The position numbers and the translations under genes were made by a program. The notes below the pieces were generated by a model. The model did not search any database and had not been told where the DNA came from. It saw only the letters and a program-made list of their open reading frames with translations. Positions 62,976 to 64,000 of a stretch of DNA of 64,000 bases are shown here, in pieces (the first letter of the stretch is position 1; each line of letters starts with the position of its first letter). This stretch comes from Sandarakinorhabdus sp. (lineage in GTDB: Bacteria > Pseudomonadota > Alphaproteobacteria > Sphingomonadales > Sphingomonadaceae). The stretch is taken from NCBI GenBank assembly GCA_020692215.1, contig JAIMKW010000001.1, forward strand, positions 186,001 to 250,000, in the 5' to 3' direction.

Positions 62976-64000
62976 CGAAGCCCGTCCTGCTGGTGGTGGA
63001 GGATGATGCCGGCCTGCAACGGCAATTGCGCTGGGCCTATGATGACTATGACGTGGTCATCGCCGGCGACAGGGCGGCTGCGATGGAAGCGGTCCGCAGC
63101 CTTGCGCCGGCTGTTGTCACGCTCGATCTTGGCTTGCCGCCCGATGCCGATGGAACGTCCGAAGGGTTCGCCATCCTCGAAGAGATCATGATGTCGGCAC
63201 CGCACACCAAGGTGATCGTGGCGTCGGGCCATGGCGCGCGGGAAAGTGCGCGGCGTGCCATCGCGCTTGGTGCGTTCGATTTCTATCAGAAGCCGGTCGA
63301 TATCGATGAGCTTGGGTTCATTGTCGGCCGCGCCTTCCATGTCGCGGAGCTGGAGGCGGAAAACCGGCGGCTGGCATCGATGCACACAGGCGGGCCGCTC
63401 GCCAATCTGGTGACGGCCGCGCCGGAAATGCTGAAGGTCTCGGCGATGATCGAGCGGGTCGCGCCCACCGATGTATCTGTTCTGCTGCTCGGCGCTTCGG
63501 GCACCGGCAAGGAGGTGCTGGCCAACGGTCTGCACGCTGCATCCCGCCGGGCCAAGGGACCGTTCATCGCCATCAACTGTGGCGCCATCCCCGAAAATCT
63601 GCTGGAGGCCGAACTGTTCGGCTATGAGCGCGGGGCGTTTACCGGCGCGGTCAAGACAACAGAGGGCAAGATCGAACTGGCGCAGGGCGGCACCCTGTTT
63701 CTCGATGAAGTCGGCGACATCCCCGTGGCGTTGCAGGTAAAACTGCTGCGCTTCATCCAGGAGCGGGTGATCGAGCGCGTGGGCGGCCGCAAGTCGATCG
63801 AAGTCGACACCAGGATCGTGTGCGCCACGCACCGCAACCTGAAGAAGATGATCGCAGACGGATCCTTCCGCGACGATCTGTTCTACCGGATCGCGGAAGT
63901 GACCATCTCCATTCCGCCACTTCGCGAACGCGAAGGCGACGCCGTTCTTCTGGCCAACCATTTCCTGAAGAAGTTTGCCGCAGACCGGCCAGGTGCCCCC
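62972..64000 (+). CDS. prsR: PEP-CTERM-box response regulator PrsR (sigma-54 activator), 3' end off window
   Basis: 343 residues are visible and the frame runs off the window. The receiver domain has the acidic pair in LLVVEDDAG, phospho-acceptor D52 in VVTLDLGLPP and Lys in FYQKPVD. The AAA+ sigma-54 activation domain starts near residue 150: Walker A GASGTGKE, the sigma-54 contact loop GAFTGA, Walker B GGTLFLDEVGD, and RIVCATHRNL with the Arg finger region RDDLFYRI. The DNA-binding HTH is beyond the end. The start overlaps the prsK stop (ATGA). With PrsK it should activate sigma-54 promoters of exosortase substrate and exopolysaccharide genes. Confidence 0.93.
   Translation, partial: MTKPVLLVVEDDAGLQRQLRWAYDDYDVVIAGDRAAAMEAVRSLAPAVVTLDLGLPPDADGTSEGFAILEEIMMSAPHTKVIVASGHGARESARRAIALGAFDFYQKPVDIDELGFIVGRAFHVAELEAENRRLASMHTGGPLANLVTAAPEMLKVSAMIERVAPTDVSVLLLGASGTGKEVLANGLHAASRRAKGPFIAINCGAIPENLLEAELFGYERGAFTGAVKTTEGKIELAQGGTLFLDEVGDIPVALQVKLLRFIQERVIERVGGRKSIEVDTRIVCATHRNLKKMIADGSFRDDLFYRIAEVTISIPPLREREGDAVLLANHFLKKFAADRPGAP

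Overview
The window is GC-rich (roughly two thirds G+C by eye) chromosomal DNA of an alphaproteobacterium, most likely order Sphingomonadales. The evidence for this is the run lgt / MidA-type methyltransferase, the fabD-fabG-acpP-fabF-mltG block, coaBC-dut-ThiF, truB-rpsO-pnp, a large TonB-dependent receptor beside an MFS permease, and the PrsK/PrsR two-component pair of exosortase (PEP-CTERM) organisms. Family-level placement is not possible from sequence reading alone. I found no rRNA, tRNA, insertion sequence, prophage or CRISPR array. Coding density is very high: no gap between genes exceeds about 240 bases, and many neighbours overlap by 1-10 bases (ATGA or GTGA type), so much of the window is in translationally coupled operons.

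Layout. 1-2.5 kb: the tail of mnmC, then a LysR regulator divergent from a pirin-wrbA redox pair. 2.5-9.3 kb: secreted M1 aminopeptidase, KtrB-KtrA potassium uptake, iron superoxide dismutase and a cation/proton antiporter. 9.3-13 kb (minus strand): lgt, MidA-like methyltransferase and an aminopeptidase P homologue. 13-19.1 kb (plus): a lipid-catabolic operon (acyl-CoA dehydrogenase, a 72-residue AT-rich orphan gene, a second acyl-CoA dehydrogenase, VOC protein, acyl-CoA ligase, GNAT) ending in pgeF. 19.1-25 kb: a periplasmic TPR protein divergent from fabD-fabG-acpP-fabF-mltG. 25-32.6 kb: leuC, an ABC ATPase lacking a permease, nadB, a MerC-domain membrane protein behind a Zur-like operator, a secreted amidohydrolase and an ABC-F ATPase.

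32.7-39.6 kb: a TonB receptor / MFS / SDR / GST / MFS cluster that looks like uptake and processing of a small organic substrate. 39.6-44.3 kb (minus): a tiny SANT/Myb-like protein, DsrE and ThiF-like proteins, dut, coaBC and a second acyl-CoA ligase. 44.4-51.7 kb (plus): polA, a MliC-YbaY fusion lipoprotein, truB, rpsO and pnp. 51.8-60.6 kb: GNAT, AraC regulator divergent from a GST and dapE, a membrane protein, a GMC oxidoreductase divergent from a 2-oxoglutarate oxygenase coupled to alkaline phosphatase, and a 43-residue basic protein. 60.8-64 kb: prsK and the 5' part of prsR, which runs off the window.

Most of the content is conserved housekeeping. The parts that best repay a second look are the AT-rich coupled small gene at 14264-14482, the near-perfect Fur/Zur-family palindrome at 29069-29089 in front of the MerC-domain gene, the MliC-YbaY fusion overlapping polA, the unusual N-terminal insertion in TruB with its inverted-repeat DNA, and the exosortase-linked PrsK/PrsR pair.
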